DNA of 42,000 bases from the NCBI RefSeq assembly GCF_000805335.1, contig NZ_KN708638.1, positions 6,536,768 through 6,578,767 on the forward strand, given 5' to 3'. A model generated the notes under the pieces. The model searched no databases. It had not been told where the DNA came from and saw nothing but the letters and a program-made list of their open reading frames with translations. Position numbers and translations under genes: made by a program. This document shows positions 1 to 9,788 of this stretch, in pieces. The DNA comes from Streptomyces sp. CT34. Lineage in GTDB: Bacteria; Actinomycetota; Actinomycetes; Streptomycetales; Streptomycetaceae. Numbering within the stretch: position 1 is the first letter of the stretch; every line of letters starts with the position of its first letter.

Positions 1-1068
1 GAACACCTCTGGGACTCCCCGCCGTTCGAGCCCACGGACATCGAGGGCGGCATCCGCGCCCGCGGTATCGCCGACGACAAGGCCAACGTGATGGTCCACA
101 TCGGCGCGCTGCGCGCCTTCGGCGGCCGGCCGCCCGTCGGCCTCAAGATCGTCATCGAGGGCCAGGAGGAGTACGGCAGCGCCTTCGACGGCTACCCGCC
201 CACCGACCCGGACCTCTTCGCCTGCGACGCGGTGATCATCGCCGACACCGGCAGCATCCGGCCCGGCACCCCCACCCTCACCACCGCCCTGCGCGGCGCC
301 GCCGAGGTCTTCATCGAGGCCCGCACCCTCGGCGCCGCCGTCCACAGCGGCGAGTACGGCGGCGCCGCCCCCGATGCCCTGCTCGTCCTCGTCAAGGCCC
401 TCGCCACCCTCCACGACGTCCACGGCGACGTCGCCGTCGAGGGCCTGCGCCGCGAACCCTGGTCCGGCACCGACCTCACCGACGACGAGTTCCGCGAGCT
501 GGCCGGCGTCCCCCGAGACATCCCCCTCATCGGCTCCGGCGGCCTCGGCGAACGCCTCTGGACCGGCCCGGCGATCACCGTCATCGGCCTGGACGCCCCG
601 CCCGTCGACCGCGCCGCCTCCGCCGTCGTCCCGCACGCCCGCGCCAAGCTCAACCTCCGCGTGCACCCCCGGCAGGACCCCGAGGAGGCGCAGGCCGCGC
701 TCGTCCGTCATCTGCGCAGCCTGCGCCCCTTCGGCATCCCGCTCGCCGTCACCCCGGGCGACACCGGCCCCGGCTACGAGGCCGCCACCGGCGGCCCCGC
801 CTACCGCGCCGCCCGCACCGCGCTGCGCCGCGCCTGGGGCGCCGACCCCGTGCACGCCGCGTCCGGCGGCTCCATCCCCCTGGTCAACGGCCTGGCCAAG
901 GCGGCACCGGGCGCCGAGATCCTGCTCTTCGGTGCCGAGGACAACCTCTGCAACCTCCACGGCCCCAACGAACGCGTCCTGCTGTCGGAACTCCGCGCCG
1001 CCCTCCTCGCCGAGGCCGCCTTCTTCACCGAGTACGCCGCCACGCACCGCGCCGGCGCCGCCGGATGA
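1..1068 (+). CDS. M20-family metallopeptidase (dipeptidase-like), 5' end outside window
   Basis: The reading frame is open from base 1, so the N-terminus lies upstream of the window; 355 codons are visible. The M20 zinc-peptidase pattern is clear: GIADDK with the bridging Asp near visible residue 25, EGQEEYGS with the catalytic and metal-binding Glu pair, ADTGS with a metal Asp, and a C-terminal LHGPNERV segment with the last metal His. The first metal His (HxD motif) must lie upstream. The middle part is the usual dimerisation (lid) domain. Family members hydrolyse dipeptides or N-acyl amino acids in the cytoplasm. The stop overlaps the start of the downstream carrier gene (ATGA), so the two are probably co-transcribed; a peptide or amino-acid derivative as shared substrate is inference only. 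Confidence 0.88.
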   Translation, partial: EHLWDSPPFEPTDIEGGIRARGIADDKANVMVHIGALRAFGGRPPVGLKIVIEGQEEYGSAFDGYPPTDPDLFACDAVIIADTGSIRPGTPTLTTALRGAAEVFIEARTLGAAVHSGEYGGAAPDALLVLVKALATLHDVHGDVAVEGLRREPWSGTDLTDDEFRELAGVPRDIPLIGSGGLGERLWTGPAITVIGLDAPPVDRAASAVVPHARAKLNLRVHPRQDPEEAQAALVRHLRSLRPFGIPLAVTPGDTGPGYEAATGGPAYRAARTALRRAWGADPVHAASGGSIPLVNGLAKAAPGAEILLFGAEDNLCNLHGPNERVLLSELRAALLAEAAFFTEYAATHRAGAAG

Positions 1069-2615
1069 CGCCGGACCGACCTGACGAAGCGTCGGACGAC
1101 GCATCAACGGAGCAACCGCCGGGCACCGGCCGCCGCTTCACCTTCCCCAGCGCCCTCACCGTCCTCGTCCTCGTCACCCTCGCAGTCTGGGCGCTGGCCT
1201 TCGTCCTGCCCGCCGGCACCTACACCCGCACCCCCGCCGGCCGCCCGGTCCAGGGCTCCTACCACCGCCACCCCTCCGGCCAGACCTTCGCCGACCGCCT
1301 CACCGACCTCTTTCTCTCTCCCGTCAACGGCCTCTACGGCATCAAGGACGCCAAGACCGGAGTGGTCGGCCCCGACCTGGCCGGCGAACTCTACGGAAGC
1401 GCCGGTGTCTTCCTCTTCGTCCTCGCCATCGGCGCCTTCATCACCGTCGTCTTCGCCACCGGCGCGCTGGACCGCGGCATCGGCCGCCTCGCCCACCGCC
1501 TCCGCGACCGCGGCGCGCTCCTGATCGCCGGCGTGATGGCGGTCTTCTCCCTCCTCGGCACGGTCGAGGGCTTCGCCGAGGAGACCCTCGGCTTCTACGG
1601 CCTGATCGTCCCGCTGATGCTCGCCCTCGGCTTCGACCGCCTGGTCGCCACCGGCGCCATCATCCTCGGCGCCGGCATCGGCGTGCTGTGCTCCACCGTC
1701 AACCCCTTCGCCACCGGAGTCGCCTCGTCCGCCGCCGAGATCTCCCTCGGCGACGGCATCGCGCTGCGGGTGGCGATGTGGCTGGTGCTGACCACGGTCA
1801 CCATCGGCTACGTCATCCGCTACGCCCGCCGGGTACGCGCCGATCCCGATCGCTCGCTGTGCGGCTTCCTCCCCGGCGACCGCGACCACGCGCAGACCGC
1901 CGAGGAGGCGGTGGCGCCCCCGCCGCTGACCGGCCTGCACAAGGCGGTCCTGGTCACCGTCACCCTCCTCTTCGCCTTCATGATCTTCTCGGTCATCCCG
2001 TGGTCGGGCGCCGTCACCGGCCGCGCCGACGTACCCCCGTACACCTTCGAACTCGACTGGTCCTTCCCTCAGTTGGCCGCGATGTTCCTGGTGGGCGCGG
2101 TCCTGGTCGGCATCGTCGCCCGGATGCCCGAGCAGCGGCTGAGCGCCACCTTCGTCCAGGGCGCCGCGGACTTCATCTCGCCCGCCCTGGTCATCGTCCT
2201 CGCCCGCGGCGTCACCGTCGTCATGAACAACGCCAAGGTCACCGACACCGTCCTGCACTCCATCGAGGGCGTGGTCTCCGGCACCCCCGCGGCCCTCTTC
2301 GGCGTCATCGTCTTCATCGTCAACCTCCCCCTGGCCTTCCTGATCCCCTCCACCTCGGGCCACGCCACCCTCGCGATGCCGATCCTCGCCCCGCTCGCCG
2401 ACTTCGCCGGCGTCACCCGCGCCGTGGTCGTCACCGCCTGGCAGGCCGCCAGCGGCTGGATGAACCTCTGGGTCCCCACCACCGCCGTCATCATGGGCGG
2501 CATCTCCCTCGCCAAGATCGGCTACGACAGATACCTCCGCTTCGCCGCCCCCCTCCTCGCCCTCCTCTTCGTCCTCGTCTGCGCCTTCGTGGCCTTGGGG
2601 GCGGCGGTGACGTGA
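1065..2615 (+). CDS. YfcC-family membrane carrier (short-chain carboxylate/amino acid type)
   Basis: The protein has 516 residues with about 12 hydrophobic segments. The first (VLVLVTLAVWALAFVLPAGT, near residues 33-52) ends in the LPAGTY motif typical of the YfcC/DcuC-like ion transporter family. A conserved half-repeat (EGFAEETLGFYGLIVPLML, STVNPFATGVAS) in the middle is mirrored by NLPLAFLIPSTSGHATLAMP and ASGWMNLWVPTTAVIMGG near the C-terminus, the two-fold organisation known for this group. It acts in the cytoplasmic membrane. The substrate cannot be read from sequence. The start overlaps the stop of the upstream M20 peptidase by four bases, which suggests the carrier handles the peptidase substrate or product. 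A bidirectional hairpin follows. Confidence 0.85.
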   Translation: MTPDRPDEASDDASTEQPPGTGRRFTFPSALTVLVLVTLAVWALAFVLPAGTYTRTPAGRPVQGSYHRHPSGQTFADRLTDLFLSPVNGLYGIKDAKTGVVGPDLAGELYGSAGVFLFVLAIGAFITVVFATGALDRGIGRLAHRLRDRGALLIAGVMAVFSLLGTVEGFAEETLGFYGLIVPLMLALGFDRLVATGAIILGAGIGVLCSTVNPFATGVASSAAEISLGDGIALRVAMWLVLTTVTIGYVIRYARRVRADPDRSLCGFLPGDRDHAQTAEEAVAPPPLTGLHKAVLVTVTLLFAFMIFSVIPWSGAVTGRADVPPYTFELDWSFPQLAAMFLVGAVLVGIVARMPEQRLSATFVQGAADFISPALVIVLARGVTVVMNNAKVTDTVLHSIEGVVSGTPAALFGVIVFIVNLPLAFLIPSTSGHATLAMPILAPLADFAGVTRAVVVTAWQAASGWMNLWVPTTAVIMGGISLAKIGYDRYLRFAAPLLALLFVLVCAFVALGAAVT

Positions 2616-2634
2616 GGGGGCGGACGGCATGACC

Positions 2635-2678
2635 AAGGGCCGGTACGTACCGCGGTGCTGCGGTGCGTACCGGCCCTT
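2635..2678. terminator. Bidirectional terminator hairpin
   Basis: The 19-nt arms 2635-2653 and 2660-2678 are nearly perfect reverse complements (one T/G difference), with a loop of about six bases. The hairpin sits between the convergent ends of the YfcC carrier and malate synthase, and has AA/TT at its ends. It probably stops transcription from both sides. Confidence 0.8.
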
Positions 2679-2713
2679 CGGGCTGTGTGGCGGGTGCGGG
2701 GTGAGGCCTCGGA

Positions 2714-4354
<1,641 letters not shown>

Positions 4355-4503
4355 GAGCTGTCACTCCATTCAGCGGCGGTGCCTGGCGGCCGCCGGGGCG
4401 CCAGAGGCGGCACGGGGTGCCGCGGGCTCCGGGATACGGTCGCGGGCGCCGTTCGGGTTCAGGGCGCTTCTGACCAGTGGAGACTAGTTTCCTTATCGCG
4501 GAA

Positions 4504-4521
4504 CTTCAATGGTTTGTTGAT
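4504..4521. promoter_or_regulatory. Putative AllR-type operator upstream of aceB
   Basis: In an A/T-rich patch about 150 bp upstream of aceB, 4505-4520 reads TTCAA-N5-TGTTGA. The same words with the same spacing form the core of the perfect palindrome upstream of allB at 8308-8326. The copy here is an imperfect palindrome. A second inverted element, TTCC-N7-GGAA, lies next to it at about 4490-4504. The rest of the 4355-4694 gap holds no gene that I can support. Confidence 0.5.
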
Positions 4522-4694
4522 ATCGAGATTCTCCGGGTCGACAGAAGTCGAGATCGAATGGCTCTCGGTGCCACGGCGGTCACGCTCCATGACCGCGGCT
4601 GCGGGGCGGGTCCGCAGGTCACGCGGGCCGCTCCGGTCCGCGGGCGGGGCCGCCGCGCCCGCGCTGTGGCATCCGCCACTTCTCGCGCCGCCCG

Positions 4695-5339
4695 CTATTC
4701 GAGCCGCCGCAGATCCTCCGGCGTGTCGATGTCGTACGCCTCGGCCACGTCCCCGCACTCGACGAGCGTGACCGCGGCGGCGTGCCGCCGGAGATAGGCC
4801 CGCGCGCCGCGATCGCCCTCCGCGCTCGCCGCGATGTCCGCCCATCGCGCGGCACCGAACAGCACCGGATGCCCCCGCCTGCCCCCGTACGCCGCCGCGG
4901 CCAGCGAGTCCCGCCCCTCGTACGCGGCCACCACCCGGGCCACCGCCGCGGCCCCGATGCCCGGCTGGTCGACCAGCGACACCACGACCGCGTCCGCCCC
5001 CGAACCGCCCAGCGCGGCCAGGCCCACCCGGAGCGAGGAGCCCATGCCCTGCGCCCAGTCCGGGTTCAACGAGATCCCGTACCCCGCCAGATCGGCCCGC
5101 TCGCGGACCGCGTCGGCGGCTGCGCCGAGCACGATGTGCACCGGGTCGCAGCCGCCGTCCCGCAGCACCCCCGCGGCATGCTCGACCAGCGGGCGTCCCC
5201 GGTGGTCGAGCAGTGCCTTGGGCCGTCCCCCCAGCCGCCGCCCGCCGCCCGCGGCGAGCAGCAGCCCGGCCACCTTCCCCTCGGGCCGTCCGGCCCACGC
5301 CGTCCCCCCGGTGCGGTCGCTCTCCCCTGTGTGTGCCAT
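4695..5339 (-). CDS. MobA-like NTP transferase (molybdenum cofactor cytidylyltransferase type)
   Basis: The protein has 214 residues. After a variable 22-residue N-terminus comes the nucleotide-binding signature LLLAAGGGRRLGGRPKALL (residues about 26-44), typical of MobA/MocA. It is followed by GRPLVEHAAGVLRDGG and NPDWAQGMGSSLRVGL, which fit MocA, and VVSLVDQPGI with the metal-binding Asp. GHPVLFG and YDIDTPEDL complete the family pattern. MocA-type enzymes attach CMP to molybdopterin for hydroxylases such as xanthine dehydrogenase. Next to allantoin genes, maturation of xanthine dehydrogenase is the natural reading, but this is inferred; no xdh gene is in the window. The ATG start at 5339 is preceded by GAGGT. 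Confidence 0.82.
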   Translation of the reverse strand: MAHTGESDRTGGTAWAGRPEGKVAGLLLAAGGGRRLGGRPKALLDHRGRPLVEHAAGVLRDGGCDPVHIVLGAAADAVRERADLAGYGISLNPDWAQGMGSSLRVGLAALGGSGADAVVVSLVDQPGIGAAAVARVVAAYEGRDSLAAAAYGGRRGHPVLFGAARWADIAASAEGDRGARAYLRRHAAAVTLVECGDVAEAYDIDTPEDLRRLE

Positions 5340-5385
5340 GGGAACTGCTTACCTCATGGCACGGCACGGCGCCGCACGGCCGGGG

Positions 5386-5610
5386 TCAGGCCGCGTCCCC
5401 CGACGCCCGCGGGCGCGGAATCCTCGGTCGCAGCCGGTCCCGGAGCTGCTGCGTCCGCTCGTCCACCCGCCGGCGTTCGCTCACGTAGCGGTGTATGTGC
5501 TCCTCGGTGATCTCCGACGCGTCGGCGAGGCCGTACGCGTAGCAGATGAGCTCCACGACGCTGACGGGCCGGGAGTTCGGGCCGTTCTCGGGGCCTGGGT
5601 TGGGCTCCAT
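5386..5610 (-). CDS. Small hypothetical protein, 74 aa
   Basis: The family is not recognised. The ATG at 5610 follows GGAG at good spacing, which decides the start over longer open frames. The product is soluble: a Pro/Asn-rich N-terminus, a predicted helical centre (VVELICYAYGLADASEITEEHIHRYV) and a basic, Arg-rich C-terminus. The helical part looks like a small protein-interaction domain. It ends about 45 bp upstream of the MobA-like gene on the same strand, so the two may be one transcript. An imperfect 13-bp palindrome (ATAT-N5-ATAT, 5630-5642) sits just upstream and could be an operator. Confidence 0.6.
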   Translation of the reverse strand: MEPNPGPENGPNSRPVSVVELICYAYGLADASEITEEHIHRYVSERRRVDERTQQLRDRLRPRIPRPRASGDAA

Positions 5611-6204
5611 GGCGTTCTCCGATCCAGTGATATGCCGGATATTTCCCGGAAGGGAGAATGCTCCATCCCGTCGGGCCGTACGCGTGGTACCGGATACGCC
5701 CACGCCAACGGGTGCCCGGGGGAACGCACGTGCTGACGCATGATCAGGCCGGGCGCCGGCCATGCGCGCGCGGCGTGCGCGGGGGCGCAGTCGCGCAGCC
5801 GCGCGGAGAGGTCGGCGGGCGGTCAAACCGTCGCCGCGAACGGGCACTTCGGGCAGGCACCTGATCACCCATCAGCTCTCGGGCCTGGATGTCACGGTGT
5901 GGCCCGCGACCGGACAGGTGCTGCCCCGGTGCGGGTCTGCGCCCGCCGTGCCGACCGGGGCGGGCCCGCCGCATCGGTCGGTCCGCGGGGCACTTCCGGG
6001 GACGTGGTGGTGAACGGCGCGTGGGGTCGTCCGGGATCTTCCGGCCGCCGGGTCCGGGTATGACCCGACGCGGTGCCCTCCGCAGCGGGGTTCCTGAGCG
6101 CGGGTGATCGGTTTTTTTCGCTCTCCGTATGGCGCGGTCGGCGCAGAGTGGCGTTAACTGTCCGGCATTGCGGAACGGCAACGGCCTTGGAGGGCGCCGT
6201 CGTT
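5611..6204. other. Intergenic region, no supported gene
   Basis: This is about 590 bp between divergent genes. Open frames here are short, lack ribosome binding sites and show no family signature. Seven Ts at 6113-6119 and a GTTAAC palindrome near 6153 are the only notable features; they probably belong to the promoter of the next gene. Confidence 0.5.
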
Positions 6205-6522
6205 GTGGAACAGCTGCGCGGGGACAGGCGAGTGACCGGGGCCGGCGGCGACCCGCGGGTCCAGGAGCTGAGGGTGGCGGTGGCCCGGCTGCGTCGTCAA
6301 CTGGCCGTGCTGCCCGCGGAGTTACCGGACCGTGCGGCTGCCGACGACGAGCTGGCCGCACTGGACGCGATGATGCGCCACGGGATGCCGGAGGTGCCGC
6401 GGTTACGCCGCTCGCTGCTGCTGATCGCCGGGGCGGTCGGGTCGGTCAGCGCGCTGTCGCCCGCGCTGTCCGAGGTCCGCGAACGGATCGACCGGTTCGG
6501 CCAGCTGCCGAGGGGGCGGTGA
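6205..6522 (+). CDS. DUF5955-like small protein
   Basis: This is a 105-residue protein if GTG 6205 is used. That start is favoured by GGAGGG at 6189-6194; an upstream ATG in frame at 6073 would add an unlikely Phe/Arg-rich leader. The sequence is almost wholly helical, with a heptad-like first half (VQELRVAVARLRRQLAVLPAEL), then DELAALDAMMRHGMPEVPRLRRSLLLIAGAVGSVSAL, which I recall as the DUF5955 pattern common in Streptomyces. The function is unknown. It ends 35 bp from the end of the convergent IclR gene. Confidence 0.65.
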   Translation: MEQLRGDRRVTGAGGDPRVQELRVAVARLRRQLAVLPAELPDRAAADDELAALDAMMRHGMPEVPRLRRSLLLIAGAVGSVSALSPALSEVRERIDRFGQLPRGR

Positions 6523-6557
6523 ATCCAGGCAGCCGGCCGCCCCGCCGGCCGCCCCCG

Positions 6558-7361
6558 TTACGCCGGCGTCTGGTTGGCGAGCGCCACCGACAGCTGTGCC
6601 GCGACGTCCTGGAGGACCGGCACGATCTTGTCCGTGGACGCCTCCGTCACCCGGCCCGTCGGGCCCGAGATCGAGATGGCCGCCGAGGTGGGGGAGTTGG
6701 GCACCGGGACCGCGAAGCAGCGGACGCCGATCTCCTGCTCGTTGTCGTCGACCGCGTAGCCGAGCCGGCGGACCTCGGCGAGCGCCTCGAGGAAGCGGTC
6801 CGGGTCGGTGATGGTCTTCTCGGTCGCGGCCGGCATGCCGGTACGCCCGAGCAGCGCGCGGACCTCCTCCGGCGGGTGGTTGGCCAGCAGGGCCTTGCCG
6901 ACGCCGGTGGAGTGCGGCAGCACCCGGCGGCCGACCTCGGTGAACATGCGGACCGCGTGCCGGGACGGGACCTGGGCCACGTAGACGATCTCGTCGCCGT
7001 CGAGCAGCGCCATGTTGGCGGTCTCGCCGGTCTCCTCCACCAGGCGGGCCAGGAACGGGCGCGCCCAGGTGCCCAGCAGCCGCGAGGCGCTCTCGCCGAG
7101 CCGGATCAGGCGCGGGCCGAGGGCGTACCGGCGGTTGGGCTGCTGGCGGACGTAGCCGCAGGCGACGAGCGTGCGCATCAGGCGGTGGATGGTGGGGAGC
7201 GGCAGTCCGCTGCTGGTGGAGAGCTCGCTCAGCCCGACCTCGCCCCCCGCGTCGGCCATCCGCTCCAGAAGGTCGAAGGCGCGCTCAAGGGACTGGACGC
7301 CGCCGCTGGCGCCTGCGGGCTTGGCTTCGGCGGCGGAGGTGCTGGCGCTGGACGGCGGCAC
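6558..7361 (-). CDS. allR: IclR-family regulator, probable allantoin repressor AllR
   Basis: The product has 267 residues and a GTG start at 7361 with AAGGAA upstream. The winged helix-turn-helix occupies about residues 20-85 (VQSLERAFDLLERM, LSELSTSSGLPLPTIHRLMRTLVACGYV). It is followed by the IclR effector domain, with VPSRHAVRMFTEVGRRVLPHSTGVGKALLA and GYAVDDNEQEIGVRCFAVPV. These regulators are dimers that bind palindromes and sense small organic acids. In Streptomyces the IclR protein next to allB/alc represses allantoin use and responds to allantoate or glyoxylate. The symbol rests on this context. The likely operators are the matched sites upstream of allB and aceB. Confidence 0.8.
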   Translation of the reverse strand: MPPSSASTSAAEAKPAGASGGVQSLERAFDLLERMADAGGEVGLSELSTSSGLPLPTIHRLMRTLVACGYVRQQPNRRYALGPRLIRLGESASRLLGTWARPFLARLVEETGETANMALLDGDEIVYVAQVPSRHAVRMFTEVGRRVLPHSTGVGKALLANHPPEEVRALLGRTGMPAATEKTITDPDRFLEALAEVRRLGYAVDDNEQEIGVRCFAVPVPNSPTSAAISISGPTGRVTEASTDKIVPVLQDVAAQLSVALANQTPA

Positions 7362-7693
7362 GTCGCGTTCCTTTCGGGGCGGGTCTGATCGGTCTCGGCT
7401 CTGGTGCTTGCGGGCGCCGGGCCCGACCGGAGCAGCCTACCGGTCACACCGCGCAGGCACACGGCCTATCGCGCAGTCGTTCCCGCCGGTCAGGGCCTGT
7501 ATGTCCCAAGGTGCCACCTCCTTGCGCAGATCTCTCCACGGTGCCAGTGGCCAGAGCTCCGTTCTGCTACGCGAAATCTACTGTCCATTCTGTGGAATCC
7601 TCCAAATGGCTGGAGCGTCATGCGCATCCTTGCCATGACTGCCTCGATCCGTGACTGCCCGCCCAGCGCGCTGGCCGCCCTGGACGCGCCCTT

Positions 7694-8170
7694 CGGCGGG
7701 TGGTCATGGCGGGCTTCGGCGAGCCGCCCGCCCGCGACTTCGCCCACCTCGCGCCGACGTACCCGGACTTCAAGCGCGGCGGCATGATCACCGCGGTGCC
7801 GGCCGTCGTGGTCCCGCCCTGGAGGCTGTACTCCTCGGCGCTGGTGATCCAGTACTTCCTGGGGGTGCCGGGGTCTTCCCCGGCCCGCTGGTGGCGATCC
7901 TGCCCGTCGACTACGACCTGGTGCGGCGCGGCCGGATCGATGTCGACGCACTCTTTTCGGCCGATGTCGAGGGGCGTATCACCACCGGCGGGGCTACCGC
8001 CCGAAGGCCGTGATCGCCTTCCTGCCGGCCGCCGCGGTCGCCGCCGCGCCGGCGCTGATACCGGCCTTCGGAGCCGTTGTGCCGTTCTCCCGGATTTTCG
8101 GGATGGCGCTCTCGGGGCTGCTCCACGTCCTGGTCTCCGGCTGCTCCCGGGTCGCCGCGGGCGCCGGCCC
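7694..8170 (+). pseudogene. Remnant of an NCS1-family nucleobase/allantoin permease
   Basis: Three frames together spell the C-terminal third of an NCS1 permease. 7700-7866 gives DFAHLAPTYPDFKRGGMITA and WRLYSSALVIQYFLG. 7867-7970 in another frame gives GVFPGPLVAILPVDYDLVRRGRIDVDALFSADVEGR. 7972-8150 in the third gives YHHRRGYRPKAVIAFLPAAA and GMALSGLLHVLVS. Two frameshifts (near 7867 and 7972) and the loss of the first roughly 300 residues show that it is dead. Upstream 7640-7693 has no permease similarity. NCS1 carriers import allantoin, hydantoins, purines or pyrimidines, so this was probably the allantoin importer of the cluster. Confidence 0.8.
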
Positions 8171-8307
8171 GATCCCGCAGGAGATCATCCCGTCGCAGGT
8201 CAGGGCCGGGGTCAGGGAGGGGCGGAGCTGTCGGGAGGGACCGGCGCCGGGGCGGCTCCCGCGGTGGTGGAGGGGTCTTGACGGGCCGGGGTCCGGTGTG
8301 AAGACTC

Positions 8308-8326
8308 ATTCAACAGACTGTTGAAT
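8308..8326. promoter_or_regulatory. Perfect 19-bp palindrome, putative AllR operator of allB-alc
   Basis: ATTCAACAG-A-CTGTTGAAT is a perfect inverted repeat, 122 bp upstream of the allB start and A/T-rich in GC-rich surroundings. Its TTCAA-N5-TGTTGA core recurs upstream of aceB. IclR proteins bind sites of this size; assignment to the neighbouring IclR gene is inference. Confidence 0.7.
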
Positions 8327-8447
8327 TCTGCCTGCCGGCCGGCGGGTCCGTCCCGGGGTGCGTGCCGGGGCCCCACGGCCCCGGCGGGCGAGCCCGCCCG
8401 GCCGCCGGCCCGTGGCCATGGAAGAGAACCATACGAGGAGGTACTGG

Positions 8448-9788
8448 GTGTCCGAAACAGTGCTGGTGCTGCGCTCCACGCGCGTCGTCACCCCTGAGGG
8501 GACCCGCCCCGCGACGGTCACCGTCGAGGACGGGAAGATCGCGGCCGTCCTGCCGCACGACGCCGAGGCCCCGGCCGGAGCACGGGTCGAGGACTTCGGC
8601 GACGATGTCCTGCTTCCCGGCCTCGTGGACACCCACGTACACGTCAACGACCCCGGCCGCACCGAGTGGGAGGGCTTCTGGACCGCCACCCGCGCCGCCG
8701 CGGCCGGCGGCATCACCACGCTCGTGGACATGCCGCTCAACAGCCTCCCGCCGACCACCACCACCGCCCACCTCGACACCAAGCGCGCGGTCGCCCGCGG
8801 CAAGGCCCATATCGACGTCGGCTTCTGGGGCGGCGCCATCCCGGGCAACGTCAAGGACCTGCGCCCGCTGCACGAGGCGGGGGTGTTCGGCTTCAAGTGC
8901 TTCCTGTCGCCGTCCGGCGTCGAGGAGTTCCCCGAGGTCGACCAGGAGCAACTGGCCGCCGCGCTCGGCGAGATCGCCGGCTTCGACGGACTGCTGATCG
9001 TGCACGCCGAGGACCCCGGCCACCTGGCGGCGGCCCCCGAGGCGCACGGCCCCAAGTACGCCGACTTCCTCGCCTCCCGCCCCCGGGTCTCCGAGAACGA
9101 CGCCATCGCCGGGCTGATCGCCCTCGCCAAGCTGCTCGACGCCCGGGTGCACGTCCTGCACCTGTCCTCCGGTGACGCGCTGCCGCTGATCGCCGCCGCC
9201 AAGGCCGAGGGCGTGCGGATCACCGTCGAGTCCTGCCCGCACTTCCTGACCCTGACCGCCGAGGAAATTCCGGACGGCGCAACGGAGTTCAAGTGCTGCC
9301 CGCCGATCCGCGAGGCCGGCAACCAGGACGCGCTGTGGGCCGGCCTGGCCGACGGCACCATCGACTGCATCGTCTCCGACCACTCGCCCTCCACCGCCGA
9401 CCTCAAGTCCGGTGACTTCGGCACCGCCTGGGGCGGCATCTCCTCCCTCCAGCTCGGCCTGCCCGCCATCTGGACCGCCGCCCGTGAGCGCGGCCACACC
9501 CTGGACGACGTGGTCCGCTGGATGTCCACCGCCCCGGCGGCACTGGTCGGCCTCCACCGGAAGGGCGCCATCGAGCCCGGCCGGGACGCCGACTTCGCGG
9601 TCCTGGCCCCCGACGAGACCTTCACCGTCGACCCGCAGGCCCTCCAGCACCGCAACAAGATCACCGCCTACGCGGGCCGTACCCTCCACGGCGTCGTCCG
9701 GTCCACCTGGCTGCGCGGCCGGCGGATCAACGACGGCACCACCCTCGCCGAACCCACCGGTGAGCTCCTCGAAAGGCCGCGCGCATGA
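8448..9788 (+). CDS. allB: Allantoinase
   Basis: This 446-residue amidohydrolase converts allantoin to allantoate. The GTG start at 8448 is fixed by GAGGAGG at 8435-8441. Metal-site residues are all visible: DTHVHVND (His63, His65), FKCFLSPSG with the carboxylated Lys150, IVHAED (His186), HVLHLS (His238) and CIVSDHSPS (Asp311). FKCCPPIRE and the C-terminal GRDADFAVLAPDE are typical of allantoinase rather than dihydropyrimidinase. The enzyme is cytoplasmic and uses two metal ions. The gene is coupled to the allantoicase gene by an ATGA overlap and lies behind a palindromic operator. Confidence 0.95.
   Translation: MSETVLVLRSTRVVTPEGTRPATVTVEDGKIAAVLPHDAEAPAGARVEDFGDDVLLPGLVDTHVHVNDPGRTEWEGFWTATRAAAAGGITTLVDMPLNSLPPTTTTAHLDTKRAVARGKAHIDVGFWGGAIPGNVKDLRPLHEAGVFGFKCFLSPSGVEEFPEVDQEQLAAALGEIAGFDGLLIVHAEDPGHLAAAPEAHGPKYADFLASRPRVSENDAIAGLIALAKLLDARVHVLHLSSGDALPLIAAAKAEGVRITVESCPHFLTLTAEEIPDGATEFKCCPPIREAGNQDALWAGLADGTIDCIVSDHSPSTADLKSGDFGTAWGGISSLQLGLPAIWTAARERGHTLDDVVRWMSTAPAALVGLHRKGAIEPGRDADFAVLAPDETFTVDPQALQHRNKITAYAGRTLHGVVRSTWLRGRRINDGTTLAEPTGELLERPRA

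Noticed and set aside
5744..6361. Minus-strand frame of 205 codons in the gap before the DUF5955-like gene
   Set aside because: The product is a low-complexity Arg/Pro/Ala sequence with no start signal; it looks like a shadow frame over non-coding DNA and the start of the real gene.
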